DNA from: Ichthyophonus hoferi
Taxonomy: Eukaryota > Opisthokonta > Ichthyosporea > Ichthyophonida > Ichthyophonidae
Length of the DNA stretch: 32,497 nt
NCBI GenBank assembly: GCA_002751075.1
Contig: NAOQ01000257.1
Span: 26,972-59,468, forward strand
Direction: 5' to 3'
In this document: one piece after another, positions 1-12,398 of the stretch
Numbering within the stretch: position 1 is the stretch's first letter
How the letters are laid out: each line of letters opens with the position of its first letter
Notes under the pieces: model-generated
What the model was told of the DNA's origin: nothing
Database searches by the model: none
The model's input: the letters and a program-made list of their open reading frames with translations, nothing else
Program-made: the position numbers and the translations under genes

Positions 1-130
1 TGTTATGCTTTGTCATCGTTATATTAACACTATCTATATACTGTCTCTATAAAATACAAACTTTACCCTAAGAAGAAATAATGGCTTAATTAACCTAATA
101 ATTAAGGACTTAATGAACGTATATACCCAC

Positions 131-3100
131 CTATGGGTTAATACTTCCATAACTGTCAGAGTACGCACCATGATGTCATCTTGGGGCACTGTGATTGGTT
201 GGTTTAATGGAGTTATTTATTTTTCCCTATTGGTATACTGCCTATGAGTGTACTGCATATTAAATATTTGGATATTTACTTATCTAGGTCAATTTATATA
301 ACACTTTAAAATATAAAACCATGTCCGTATAGGCCAATCTACACTAGCAAGTATAGTTATGAAGCTTTATATTTATATAATAGTTATTATTGGTTACAAT
401 TTAATTTAATTTATAACGGGTGAATATATATAACCAATTAGTGCTTGACATGTTATTACAGTTATTTAATTAATGACTTATCTATCACCAGTTAAATAGC
501 ATACTTCATTATAAGTAATGAAAATTAAAATATTACCAATCACAAGTTACTATTTATCTTAATTAAATATCATTTAATTCACAGCTAACCAATCATGATA
601 ATTATCTATCTACTGATTTTTTAGTTTACAATGAAAAAAATTAAAATTGATCATTCCCACCAACTCTCCAATCAAAAAATAAAAATAAAAAATAAAAAAT
701 AATAAAGATAAAAAATAATATGTAAATTAACAATGATGTCATAGCTGCGTCATTTGCAGATCCCAATCAACAATATAATCATATGCATATTATATATATT
801 TTAACTGTATGTACACCTAATAGTATCCTACCTAGTCCTATCACGTGACGGTAATGCTCCAGTCGACATGGCTGACCATTGATTAATATGGAACCTTGGT
901 TTATTTTCAGACGTCCTATATATGGAGATATATATATAGAGGGCATGACAAAGAAAGAAAGTGAGCAAGGAGAGAAGACAGAGAAGAAAGGGTGTGTGCA
1001 AGTAGATTGGTGTAATACCAATAGTAGGTAATATTGAGTTAGAGATATGTATATAAAGGAATAGAGATAGAGAGAGAGAGAGACATACAGTAGTATAATA
1101 GTATAATAATAGTATAATAGTATAACAGATCAGCCATAAACTATGCATGATCTACACCCCATTACCTAACAGGCTTCGTAATAAAGTTGTTTTACCAGCG
1201 CCAGAGGGACCCATAATAGCGGTTACCTGTGAGTGGATAGTATTAAACATTATAATTTTAAAATTATTACAGTTATTGTACTACAATGCTAGATATATTG
1301 TAGTGGTAAATTACATTAAAGAAAATTCAATAATATATGTTTGTTATAATTAATATAAACATATAATTTATATAACTGTAAAATATATAGTACCTAACTA
1401 ACCAATGTAAAATGCCGTTCTGTTAATAAAATTTAAAAAAATAAAAATACTCCATGTAGGATACTAATGTAATATACCATCAGATTAGCCATATATGGTC
1501 ATTATACTATGTATAAAAAGTACATCAAATGTAAACCAATTGAATATACATTACGTTATACATAATAACTATAACCATCCTAACTACTGATAAATCACCT
1601 AACCACCCAATGAGCACTCTTTTAATGCCTAGTTTATTGCTATACTATAATGCTCACGCTCTATCTTTTTTATTTGTTGTACCTGTACGTATCCCCTTAG
1701 AATACACAAATACACTATAAAGTTCCTACCTTGCCATGCTGAAATTCACCAGATACATTATTTAATAGTAGTTTAGGAGGTGCTTTCTTGGCTTTAGCTC
1801 CAATCAGAGGTAGCCTTTAAAATTAGGATAAACGTTTAATTTGTAGAAAGTAGGGTAGGGAGGAAGAGAGTAGTAATAGAAAGAGAAAGTTATATTTTAA
1901 AAGGAATATTAGTATTAAAATCGGCAGAATAAGATGCAAATAAAAATAAATAGACCAATGGAAAAGAGAAATCTAAATATAGAATTTTATAACAAGGAGG
2001 TACTGGGTCAGATAAAAATCAAAATATGCATTAAAATATAAATCACTATTGTACTATGCTATGTAAACTATTCTATACTCGCCTCTTTTATTGGCTCTTT
2101 ATCTTTTTAGATTTATTCTATTTATAAATATAATTACCTGTTAAGGCAATTGGTAATAAACCAAGATGATTGGGGGGCAACCACTTGAATATTTGAAAAG
2201 CTGATAGTTAATTGGATAGTAGGAGGGGGTAGGTCGACAATCTGAGGTTCTTTAATTGGATAGATTACATATTACCAATCAGAACTGAGATCTGAGTTAG
2301 ATCTCCATACCATGTATATCACTATAATTTTATCAATTTTTATAAATGCATATTCATTTGCTCTTATAAGCTCTATTTAAATTTTAACCTATACATATAG
2401 TTTTTTAATTTAATTAATTGTAGTTTATTGGCTGTCTGGAGGAAATATAAATATATTATATTTTCCCTTCCTTATAACTCTCTTCTCCTATTACCTTTTA
2501 AGGGCAAAATATCTCTATATTAATACAAATTAGTACTGCAATGGTATATTTGCAATGATATAAATTATAATCCCTGCACCCTATTGGTTGTGTATAGTAA
2601 TAGATACTAGACTAGACTATACTGTAGATGTAGATATAGATATAGGTATAGGTATATGTATGCATTACGTACTAAATTAGGAAATATCATTCAGCTTCCA
2701 AAGCGTAACAATGTAATAATATTTTAATTATATTTCAATAATAAAAATATATCATATTAATTATGTCTTTAATAAAAATACATTATACTTTAAACATCCA
2801 TATAAGGTATATCAATTTAAACCACCAATTATAAGTAATAATTACTTACCTGGATTTATGGAATTTATAGCTGAATTTTCGCATCCTAATATGTCTCTAG
2901 TTGGCTTGCACTTATTGGTGCGTCTAACCGATCTATACGTCATGACTGTGTATATTGTACATAAACATATATAGGTGCGTCAGGAGAAATATTGTTTGGT
3001 TAAAATCAAATTTTAATTTCTATTATCCATTGACTAGAAATCATTATATTTAATATTTGGAGGATCTTATATTATTATCTATAAATATAGTATATAAATT

Positions 3101-4870
3101 TTTAAATATTTGATTGGTCTAGAGTAAAAAATATATTATATATCCAATAATGCAATATTATAGAATTAACCATATTTACATGAAATCATACATACATCCG
3201 ATCAATCAACAGTCACCATTTCTATATATCCAATGACCATGGTTGTATATAGTTAACTAATTATCTGTACCAGTCACAATCTATTCCCATTTACCTTTCA
3301 TTAAGATTACAGCTATTATAACAGCCAATAAAACCACTCCCACGGCTATTGCACCGACCAATTGTACACGTGCGTTAGTACTGCAGATGCTCAGTTTGCC
3401 ACATTCTGCGTAGTAATCAGAAGTTAGAAATTATGTTTAAATAGTAGGGGAGAGAGAGAGAGAAAGAGAGATTTAGATAAAACAAATGAAATAATAGACA
3501 TAGGCTATATGTGTTTAAAAATTATAATATGAATTACATTGTTAATTGGAAAGTGCTAGCCAAGATATTAGAGAAGCCAATAACAAAGCACTTTAAACCG
3601 TTTACCATTGCCTCTTAAATGTTTTTTAAAAATAAATGAAAATTAAAATAAGAGTAATATATATATATGCATATGGTTTCTATATACCTTATATAGATAG
3701 AGGGGACTCCATATAGTAACTACCATATATAGATATCAACGCATAATTTTATAGACATTATAGGCACATACACTTGTATATAATTGTTCAGTATTTTAAA
3801 CAGTGAGAATAACCAGCTATTTATTGTTTTATACTACTCTCTTGTAAACTAATTAATGCTAAAAAAAGATTAATAAGCGTGGAGCCAATAGAAAACGCAA
3901 TATATATTACATAATATTAATACTTATTGGATGATACAAAAACAGATAATCAATCTTTGAATAAAAAAAGCCTTTAAATTTTAGGTTTAAAATAAATATT
4001 TTAAATTATCTATCAAAGTGTTTAAAACTAAACATATATACTAACTCATAAATGAAATCCTTTAAAATTAAATTTTTATGACAACCAATTAAGCGGCATA
4101 ATTTAAAACTATGTAGTATATATGATTAGATAGAAATTGATTTACCTTGAGGGACAATAGACGCCATTGGACAATATGAACCAATAGGACAGGGTACCGG
4201 TGGACCAGTCGGATTGGGACAATAAAACCCACTAGGACATATTTGGACATTGGCCTGAGAATGATATGGCATGATTGGTTTAATTTTAGTAGTCTTTTAT
4301 AGATTAATAAGAATGGTTATTTTCAACAAGTTTTAAAAGATCATGCAATTTAATTTGTTAATACTATTGGACTATTATACTTTCCTCCACATCTATTAAA
4401 ACACCATAATACCTACATACAAGTGTATATCCACCCATGCAAGTACATTTTATTTGTATACCCTTACAGATAAGCGTATATATACATGCATTGCAGATTT
4501 AAGACCCCATTAATAATATAATTAAACAAATTTCCATTAAGTATCTCATATATTCTAGCCCAATATATACATATAAATAATAAAATTCAAAATTCAAAAT
4601 TACCAACTATGGACCCCCACCCATTACTCACCACGTGGCCGTCTACAAAGTCACATTGAAGGCCTGGTAAACGGAATTTTAATAATTATAAAATATATAT
4701 TCCGCCATACATATCTATTTTTAATTTTTTACAGTTCAAGATATATATAGAGTCATAGGTTAATAGAACTTAAAAACCCAAAATTGGCAAAGGTATTTGT
4801 TTTTTTTTAAAATAAAGATTCAATCAATGTATGTATATATAAACTAAGACCTTATATATCAACTTATAAC

Positions 4871-4901
<31 letters not shown>

Positions 4902-6523
4902 CCTTATTACATCTTTTCAACTAATAGCACTGTTTCAAAATACCAGATTATGGGCAGATTTTATCTAACGTCAACCAATTATATCGTTGTTATAGTAATT
5001 TATCTAATTCCTACCTAGTAGGCATGGCGTCATAGATCCAGCCCAAGCTACGGAAACGCTTCCATTTGGTTGGCTATTAGTGCACCCTTCACTTACCCAT
5101 ACTACTGGGGGTTCGCTATAGGCAGGCAAAGAAGGGAGGATATTGACTTGGACCCGACCTGATGGGCGTATGCTTTCATTGGTTAATTAATTAATAAATA
5201 AACTAGTTGTGATTGACTGGCTGTCATTTATTAAATAACGGACAGTTTAGGATTGGGTTTAAGTAAGTAATTAATGGGCGAGTTATATTTGGTGAAATAT
5301 AATATAGTGTAATATAGTATAGTGTAATACATTATAATATAATATAGTATGATATAGTATGATATAGTATGATATAATATAATGCTATTATACAATCTAA
5401 TCTAATCTAATCTTTTATGATCTAATATAATAGCAAATAGAGAGTGGTAAAATATAATTGATCGCATACCATTATTTCCAACTACAACAGCTGGCTGAAT
5501 AGATCCAACGACTGCACTGGATAATCTTGACGTGGGATCACACATTAACTAGGTAATATACCCAATGGTCGATTATATTAAAATATATTAAAATATATTA
5601 AATTGCAAATAAAAATTTAAAACTTATTTTATTTGCTGGCATCTCGTAGTATTTCTAAGTTTATTACTATTTTCACTAAAATATATTAAAGAAAATTAAC
5701 AAATATTAAAAAATATTGAACTATAATTAAATATATTAACTATAATTAAATAGATTAAATATATTATATTGGATTGGTAGCCAATTGCATTTCATTCACC
5801 AATAGTAGCCTCACTTTATAATACATTCTATGATAGTAAATAATATTACATTATCATAAAGTATAAATTACTCATTTATTGTTACATATATAGCTATAAA
5901 CTACAGCAAAATATATTATAACATTGCAAATTTAAAAGATAATCTCGCTTGTTCAAAAGTCTAATATGTTTATTTTATTGGTTGCTATCAAATTAGTTTA
6001 AAAAATGAGAGTTTCTATTGATTAATACCACGCTAACAGTCTACTAACATATCTAGAAATTATAAAATACCAATAAAATTAATAATAGGGAGGTCACCAA
6101 TCAATTGTAATAAATATTTTTTTTAAAAAAATAATACAATTTGGATGACATAGAACTACAAACATCTAACACAATTAATTAATGATATGAATATCTCATT
6201 ATTTAAATCAAGTAATTAATAGTAGGGTTAATTGCCAAACGTGCACGCATTTAATTAGCAAGGAATTACACACAAACAATACACACAATGACTTATATTG
6301 AATGCTTATATGTAGTTTAACGGATTGGTGGAATAAATATTTGTAAATATTTGTCAACCAAATAAAGTAATTAGTTATTAACTAAACCAGGCAATTGACT
6401 AATTAATAAATTAATAAAACTTTATATTAATTATATACCTCATACACAGATATATCCCTGGTGATGCGGGCCTGAGGGAAATGTTGGACTACGTTGACAC
6501 TATAGCCCGTGCCCTATATATAC

Positions 6524-6556
<33 letters not shown>

Positions 6557-9368
6557 ATAGTATATATGTATGTATGTATTGTGTATGACACTAGATATGG
6601 TAGTATATATGTAGTTATACAGTAAGTAAAAATGTAGCGATGCGTACTGATATTATATTGTTGAGTATATAATATACTATAATATACTATACTATACTAT
6701 ACTATACTATACTATACTATATTATACTATACTATACTATACTATACTATACTATACTATACTATACTATATTATACTATACTATACTATACTATACTAT
6801 ATTATACTATACTATACCATACTATACCATACTATGTCACACCACCCAACCTTACATAAATTGTCAACTATTTTAAATCTTAATACCTTTTAAACCCAAT
6901 CAACATTTCTTACCAAGCACATAGGCTGTTCAGGATATATATCGCATGCCCTTTGCACTGCCGATAGACACATATCTTGAGTTTGTTTCCCTGCTGGGCC
7001 ATACCCTATTGGATAATTTATAAATCAATGATTGGATATGGAATATTATATGTCTTCTTGTACTTATAAGATAATTTATATATTCACTATTAAATCTATA
7101 TTGGTATTATTTGATTGTATTTATAGTGTAATTTATAAACTAATCATTGGATCTAGGTTTTTGTTATTTAGTTGTAGCCATAGGATCGTCTTTAGATTAG
7201 CCATTAGATCTTGATCAGTATATATGTTATTGTAACAATATGTAGGTGTATATTTGTTGTATGCATTAGTTGGCGTGGATTTAAATTTAAATATGATGGT
7301 ATAATTGCATAGATTTGTATATGCAAGTTAACATTTTGTTTATATTCTAATAGACTTTACAAATTGGTATACATATTTATAACCATATATTATATTATAT
7401 TATATTATATTATATTATATTATATTATATTATATTATATTATAATGTATCATATTATATCCTATCCTATCCTATTTTATCTTATCTCATCTTATCCAAT
7501 CACATCCCCCGATCAGCTAGATCTACATACCCCTGCCCACAAGGTATTTAGGGGTTGTACAGGCTTCCAATGAAGTACAATGATTTGGTCTCACCAGGCA
7601 GGGAAATTCTGTCTAGAGTGAATTCAAGATTAACTACTACATAATTATTTAATTGGGATTTCCAATAATTAGTGTATTATTAATTGGTTTATTACCATGT
7701 TAATTATTAGATATTTGTTTGCCCCCAGGAGACTAGATATGGAACTCACCCTCATTTTAATTTTGATATAATGCAATTAATTAATTGATTAATTTATCTA
7801 GCTATGATTATGATCAATATAATTTCGTTTTCTGAATAACGAGGTACATTTTAAATAAATTTTACATTTTAATATAGGACAACTAATTTTATATTTAAAG
7901 TCATTCAAGATTATCTTATTATATCTTATTATATTTTACTATATCTTATTATATCTTATCATATCCTATTATATCTTACTATATCTTATTATATCTTATT
8001 ATGTCTTATTATATCTTATCATATCCTATTATATCTTATTATATCTTATTATGTCTTATTATATCTTATCATATCCTATTATATCTTACTATATCTTATT
8101 ATATCTTACTATATCCTATTATATCTTATTATATCCTATTATATCCTATTATATCTTACTATATTCTATTATATCTTATTATATCCTATTATATCTTATT
8201 ATATCCTATTATATCTTATAATATCTTATTATATTTTACTATATCTTACTATATCTTATTATATCTTATTATATCTTATTATATCTTATTATATCCTATT
8301 ATATTCTATTATATCCTATTATATTTTATTATATTTTATTATGTTTTAGTATATCTTATTATATCTTATTCTATCTTATTATGTCTTATTGTAAAATATA
8401 TTATATCTTAATATATTTTATTATATCCTATTACATTGTTATATTTTATCATATACTATTAAACCGTGGAACTAACTATATTAGCGCTATCTATATATAA
8501 CTGATTGTAATGTATGTAATACCATATCATATTCTATGATGTCATTTTAGGTTATATTATACCATAATATATCACATCATATGTACTATCATGGATATAT
8601 ACATAGCTACCCTCTTACCTACCTACATGCATATTTCTGTATTACTTACCAGGTTACCATATAGGGCAAATGAAAAATAAGGGTAGCACGTGTTCAGAAC
8701 ATCCACGTGTGTCATTAAAGATTCCATCAATGGAGGACAGGTTTCGCACAAACAGGTTGGTCCATTAAAATTTTGTTTTTCACATTCAGGTGAGTTGCTT
8801 TAAGGGAAATTAAAAATTAAAAATTAAACATTAAAATGGATTGAGAGCTTGTCGTAGGGTTTTAAAAAAAAATCAAAGAAATGAATTTATTGGGTGCATT
8901 AAGAGGAAAATTATATATAAACTGGTTATCGGAGATGTTGTTGTGTAACTAAAAATTATTAATTATATAAAGATATATAAAGATACAATTAATTAATTAA
9001 GTAAGCAAGGCAGATCATTGGATATTTAAAATGAATGAGTAGGTAAACATAAAAAAAGAAAAACAATTAAAATTTAATGAAGTAAATGATAGGTATTTTA
9101 AATATACAAAAAGAAAAATATGCGACTGTGTATATAATTTAAAAATAAAACTTCTGAATGAAAAGAAATAAACCAAAGGGTAAGTAATTATAAAAGAGCT
9201 TAGCTAAAATATAATAAGACCGTACCATACTATATTCATAATAACATTTTAAAATTTATAATTAAAATTATATTTATTTTATATTTATGTTGTATATTAT
9301 TTGAACACTGAAATTAAAATTAAAAATTTTGACATATCTTTAACTACACTCACACATTATAATACACC

Positions 9369-9405
<37 letters not shown>

Positions 9406-9905
9406 CATATGTACTACAGATGTTTTAAAATTTAAAATTTAAAATAATAATAAGTAACCTACAGACTCCCGCCATCTTAGAGCTTCACTCCACATACCCT
9501 ATTAATGCATTGATAATGCAATCTCGTAAATTGATGACAGCCTGTACACCATCGATCTATAAGGGAAGGGTGTATAATCAGGGAGAGAGATAGCATATGT
9601 ATTTAAATAGGATAGTATACATGTATGTATATATGTATGTATGTATGCATGCATGTATTTATGTATGAAGCGTATGTATTTAAATAGGATAGTATGTATG
9701 TATGTATGTATGTATGTATTTATGTGTGTATGTGTGTATGTATGCATGCATATGTTATAGCATTATACTTAATTTTAATTAATCAACACTACTGTAATTG
9801 GCGTGTTATATTTACCCTGGCAGTCTCGTTACAGTTCTCTCCATACTCCTCTCCAAAAACGGCAACAGCAAACAATATTATTAGCCAAAATAAACTGATT
9901 TTCAT
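131..9905 (-). CDS. ABCG-type ABC transporter with N-terminal Cys-rich ectodomain (3'-partial, 17 exons seen)
   Basis: ATP-driven membrane exporter of the ABCG half-transporter class, closest in layout to plant ABCG24/ABCG28-like proteins. Exons read on the minus strand: 9905-9816, 9556-9498, 8797-8650, 7612-7531, 7005-6914, 6513-6439, 5548-5470, 5158-5015, 4663-4632, 4254-4146, 3405-3295, 2945-2850, 2249-2138, 1814-1730, 1226-1166, 915-832 and 188-131. All phases agree and every junction is GT-AG, giving about 505 residues. Residues 1-18 are a signal peptide (MKISLFWLIILFAVAVFG). Residues about 19-318 are an ectodomain with many Cys, including paired CPSGFYCP and CPIGSYCP motifs (273-296). 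A membrane helix lies at about 319-339. The nucleotide-binding domain follows: Walker A GPSGAGKT at 444-451 and the Q-loop stretch VPQDD at 487-491. The signature motif, Walker B and transmembrane domain must lie left of base 1. The last visible donor is ambiguous (131 or 127). Exon structure and family are firm; the substrate is unknown. Confidence 0.88.
4146..4254 (-). other. Exon encoding the paired CPxGxYCP Cys motifs of the ABCG ectodomain
   Basis: This 109-base exon encodes CPSGFYCPNPTGPPVPCPIG followed by SYCP, two tandem C-P-x-G-x-Y-C-P units. The spacing resembles the Cys-rich segment just before the first membrane helix of ABCG24/28-like transporters and GCC2/GCC3-type repeats. It is preceded by a very small 32-base exon (4663-4632) and followed by the exon carrying two more Cys and the membrane helix (3405-3295). 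Family resemblance is by memory of motif spacing, not by search. Confidence 0.75.
5284..5412. repeat. Quasi-periodic TATAGTATGA-type AT repeat inside an ABCG intron
   Basis: The stretch holds variants of TAATATAGTG and then three to four copies of the ten-base unit TATGATATAG, ending in TCTAA repeats (AATCTAATCTAATCT). It lies in the intron between the exons at 5158 and 5470 of the minus-strand transporter gene. No reading frame of interest is present. Confidence 0.7.
6523..6582. repeat. TATG tetranucleotide microsatellite
   Basis: About seven copies of TATG run uninterrupted, followed by a short gap and a further few copies. The array sits just upstream of the exon at 6513-6439 of the minus-strand ABCG gene, so on the transcript it reads as CATA repeats close to a 3' splice site. 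Confidence 0.85.
6667..6835. repeat. ACTAT pentanucleotide array inside an ABCG intron
   Basis: Roughly 30 copies of ACTAT with a few ATTAT and ACCAT variants. It lies in the 400-base intron between exons 7005-6914 and 6513-6439 and makes up over a third of it. The array is fairly pure, which suggests recent expansion. Confidence 0.9.
7385..7443. repeat. TATAT pentanucleotide array inside an ABCG intron
   Basis: About eleven nearly perfect five-base units (ATATT in register) directly 3' on the plus strand of an AT-rich stretch. It is within the intron between exons 7612-7531 and 7005-6914 and is followed by degenerate pentamers (TCCTATCCTATCCTAT) up to about 7500. Confidence 0.9.
7911..8450. 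repeat. Large TATCT/TATTA pentamer-decamer array (about 540 bp) inside an ABCG intron
   Basis: The stretch is built from the ten-base unit TATCTTATTA with TATCC, TATTT, TACTA and TGTCT variants. It accounts for about half of the 1037-base intron between exons 8797-8650 and 7612-7531. A long open frame across it (8001-8411, Tyr/Ile/Leu-rich) is only a translation of the repeat. Higher-order blocks repeat, for example TATTATGTCTTATTATATCT recurs near 7998 and 8048, which suggests unequal exchange or slippage of multi-unit blocks. Confidence 0.9.
9371..9402. repeat. TA dinucleotide microsatellite
   Basis: About 15 TA units within the first large introns of the minus-strand transporter gene. Similar short TA runs occur at 4871-4895, 12762-12783, 17860-17882 and 29293-29314. 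Confidence 0.8.
9616..9757. repeat. TATG repeat cluster with a duplicated flank
   Basis: Two blocks of TATG/CATG tetramers are separated by a repeat of the sequence GTATTTAAATAGGATAGTAT (near 9599 and 9675). The block plus its flank has therefore been duplicated in tandem. It lies in the first intron of the minus-strand ABCG-type gene (9815-9557). Confidence 0.8.
9816..9905 (-). other. First exon and signal peptide of the ABCG-type gene
   Basis: The ATG at 9905-9903 opens a 30-codon exon ending with AGG before a GTAAAT donor. It encodes a short N-region with one Lys, a hydrophobic core, then the acidic stretch GEEYGENCNE. This is a textbook secretory signal, so the following roughly 300 residues should lie in the lumen or outside the cell. 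The next exon (9556-9498) continues in phase 0. I chose this start because it begins the signal peptide; no upstream in-frame coding was seen. Confidence 0.8.
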
Positions 9906-11764
9906 TATGAATTATTTCCTAAGATAATAAATTGGTGTATAATTAATAATATATATGTAGGCATATAAAAATATATATTTAAAAGGCAATACTGAATGTA
10001 GAGATGTATACAAGTTAATATTTCATTGAATAATATTTTAAAGTATTTTAAAGTATATTTAAAATAAGAATAGGATCACAATGTAAACTGATTCATGGGT
10101 TTTATATATGGTTTAATTGGTAATGGGCATATGCCATACATTATGTGCAATAGCACTTATAATAGTATAGAAAAATAAGTAAGGTGCCAACAAGAATAAT
10201 AATATCAGACAGATAGTTTGAACTGTGCAGAAAATGCAGTAGGATATATATCTAGCACAGGAATAACTATGTTATCGTATTACTTGATGTTGGTACGGTG
10301 GTGTGCTATATAGTAACGGGCTTTGCACCTGTTTATATATATATACCCAACAATTGACATAAATTTAGCACTAGGGAAAATAGTTTTAAATAGGCTATTA
10401 GGATAGGATCAAAGACAGAAATAAAATGAAATAGATTAATAATAACATCAAAAGATCTATAATCCCAACATTATGAGGTCTATTATATGTTTTGCTACTA
10501 TTTCTTATTCTTTAAATTTTAGCTGGCATGTTTAAATTTTTTGTTGAAATTTATGTACTTAAAAAGGTTAATATAAAGTAGTTTGGAGATATCACTGGCT
10601 GGCCCTAAACTTGAAAAATATTAAATATTAAATGTGATTTTGTGTTGGCCGCGGTTGTTTGTTTATATAAATTGTTATGATTTGTCTCTATGGTAATTTA
10701 AATGAAAAATATTGGGATTTTATTTTATTTAGATTTATTTGATTAGATTTAATAAAACCTTTTGTTTTTCACTATTTAAAATGATTCGAATTTATTATAT
10801 ATTCATGGAAAAAATAGACCTAGACCATTGATTTTAATATATATATTACTAGATAACTAATTATCTAAACCGATAATATAAAAAATAAGTGACACTCGTT
10901 ATTTAAATTTTCTTTTAATAGCATAAGCCGGTAAATTATTTATATGCTAGAAGGCATATGTATATATAATATATTTTCCCTACATATATCCTGGAAGAAT
11001 ATATACAAGTAATAGTTGTTTACAATTACAATAGATAGCTTCAATCAAATTTCTCATGGCTCAGCGATCCAGATGTGTTGGATGAATCATTTAATTGTTG
11101 AAGTATTCAATAACCTATAGAAAATAAAACTTCAAAACAAAATAAGCTAATAGAATTGGGATTACGAATAACTATAAATAGTTACTACAAAAGGACCCTA
11201 ATAGGGCAATGACTTGTATGTGAGCGCGAATGAAAAATCCAAATGCACCAAAAAGATTTAATTTTCTTATTAATATTACACAAGCGTGCCTATTTAAATT
11301 AATAGAATATTTTATTGTTCAAAAATATTTAAATTGTTACTTGTATAGTTATTTTTTAATATGAAAATTTACTTACTTTTATCCTATATCACGTGCTACT
11401 TGATAGGTCGTTTCACATTCGATATAGAGGTATGTAGATCTGGGTAACAGAAACCAATAAACGTATTTTCTAAAATGAGCCAATACAATTTGATTCATCC
11501 CCACTGTTATTATTTTAAAACACCGCTTAGGTTATGCATATATTTGACAGCTATAATATTCACTAAAATAACCGATGTATTACATAATTTATTTTTAAAA
11601 TACCGATTTTTTTAAAATATACAATAAAAAGGTTAAAATACCAAGACCTTTACAGATATATAGAAAATATTTTAATACAAAGGAATATTTAAATGTTAAA
11701 TTTTAATGGTAATTGTTGGTTGGTGAGCCACTTGAATAAAAACAATTAAATTGAATTCACATAC

Positions 11765-11811
11765 CACGGGCTCAAATATAAACAATCTTAGTTCTTGTGG
11801 AAGTGTACTGG
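11765..11811 (-). other. Orphan exon-like segment (unrecognised)
   Basis: The 47-base segment is bounded by an AG acceptor (TTAATTAG) and a GTATGT donor. It encodes STLPQELRLFIFEPV in the only open frame, entering in phase 1 and leaving in phase 0. The peptide looks protein-like, not repeat-derived, but no partner exon upstream in phase 1 was found and its family is unknown. It may be a chance splice-site pair in AT-rich DNA. Confidence 0.25.
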
Positions 11812-12057
11812 CTAATTAATATATTATTTTGTTTTAACACGATAAACCTAATAAGCACAATTATATGGGTGTATGCACTAAGCATTTAATTATTTAAACT
11901 TAACAACCAAGCAACACAATTAAATAGCCTATAACATGTTTCACAAATATAGAAAAATATGCATTAAATATACATATATATAACTAAATACACAGGCTAC
12001 AATTCATATGTACAAACAAACAAAGGATAATACCTATATTAATTTCAAAAGATAATA

Positions 12058-12096
12058 ATGCTTTATATAAAACAACCAAACGTACATGTCAGAAAG
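12058..12096 (+). other. Possible upstream first exon of the MMAA gene
   Basis: ATG at 12058 gives MLYIKQPNVHVRK and then a GTATGT donor at 12097. Joined to an acceptor at 13081 (after a long C/T tract ending CATGCAG) it would stay in phase 0 and add MLYIKQPNVHVRKCF before the Met at 13087. This would lengthen the basic N-terminus. It is an alternative to simple starts at 13075 or 13087. Only cDNA could decide; I rate it below the simple start. Confidence 0.25.
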
Positions 12097-12363
12097 GTAT
12101 GTAGATTGGTTCATATGTGTATATATTACTTGGTTACAAATGCTGTTGTTTATAACATAAAAGATGTATTAATGGAGTATGCAATTATGTATATCATAAT
12201 ATGTAGTGTAGGATTGTGCACAATATGCAATTGATATATATAGGAATTATTGCTCATTATTATTATTATATAATACATATATATATAGTCTGCTATAATA
12301 TAGATTATGTTTTTAATTGTAGAAATATGGCAAATTAGTGAAGTGTAAGCTGTCAAATACGAT

Positions 12364-12398
12364 GCAATATAATATAATATAATATAATATAATATAAA
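12364..12398. repeat. AATAT pentanucleotide microsatellite
   Basis: About seven perfect AATAT units. The same unit recurs at 30731-30767 and at 32396-32497, and its complement at 7385-7443, so this pentamer is a genome-wide favourite here. Confidence 0.9.

Noticed and set aside
779-1148. Two overlapping minus-strand ATG frames
   Set aside because: They contain the real exon 915-832 but start in intron sequence; the ATGs are chance and the exon begins at an AG acceptor.
2640-2730. Possible extra exon of the transporter gene
   Set aside because: No open frame matches the phase needed, and the flanking exons (2945-2850 and 2249-2138) already join in phase.
5041-5096. Internal GTAAGT in the 144-base exon taken as a donor
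   Set aside because: Using it would leave an intron of about 23 bases; reading through keeps an open, phase-correct frame.
7364-7573. 69-codon plus-strand open frame
   Set aside because: Most of it is translated ATATT repeat, and its end overlaps the real minus-strand exon 7612-7531.
8001-8411. 136-codon open frame rich in Ser-Tyr-Ile-Leu
   Set aside because: It is a translation of the TATCTTATTA repeat array inside an intron of the minus-strand transporter; no gene.
7911-8450. CRISPR-like array
   Set aside because: The repeats are five- and ten-base units with no spacers, in a eukaryotic intron.
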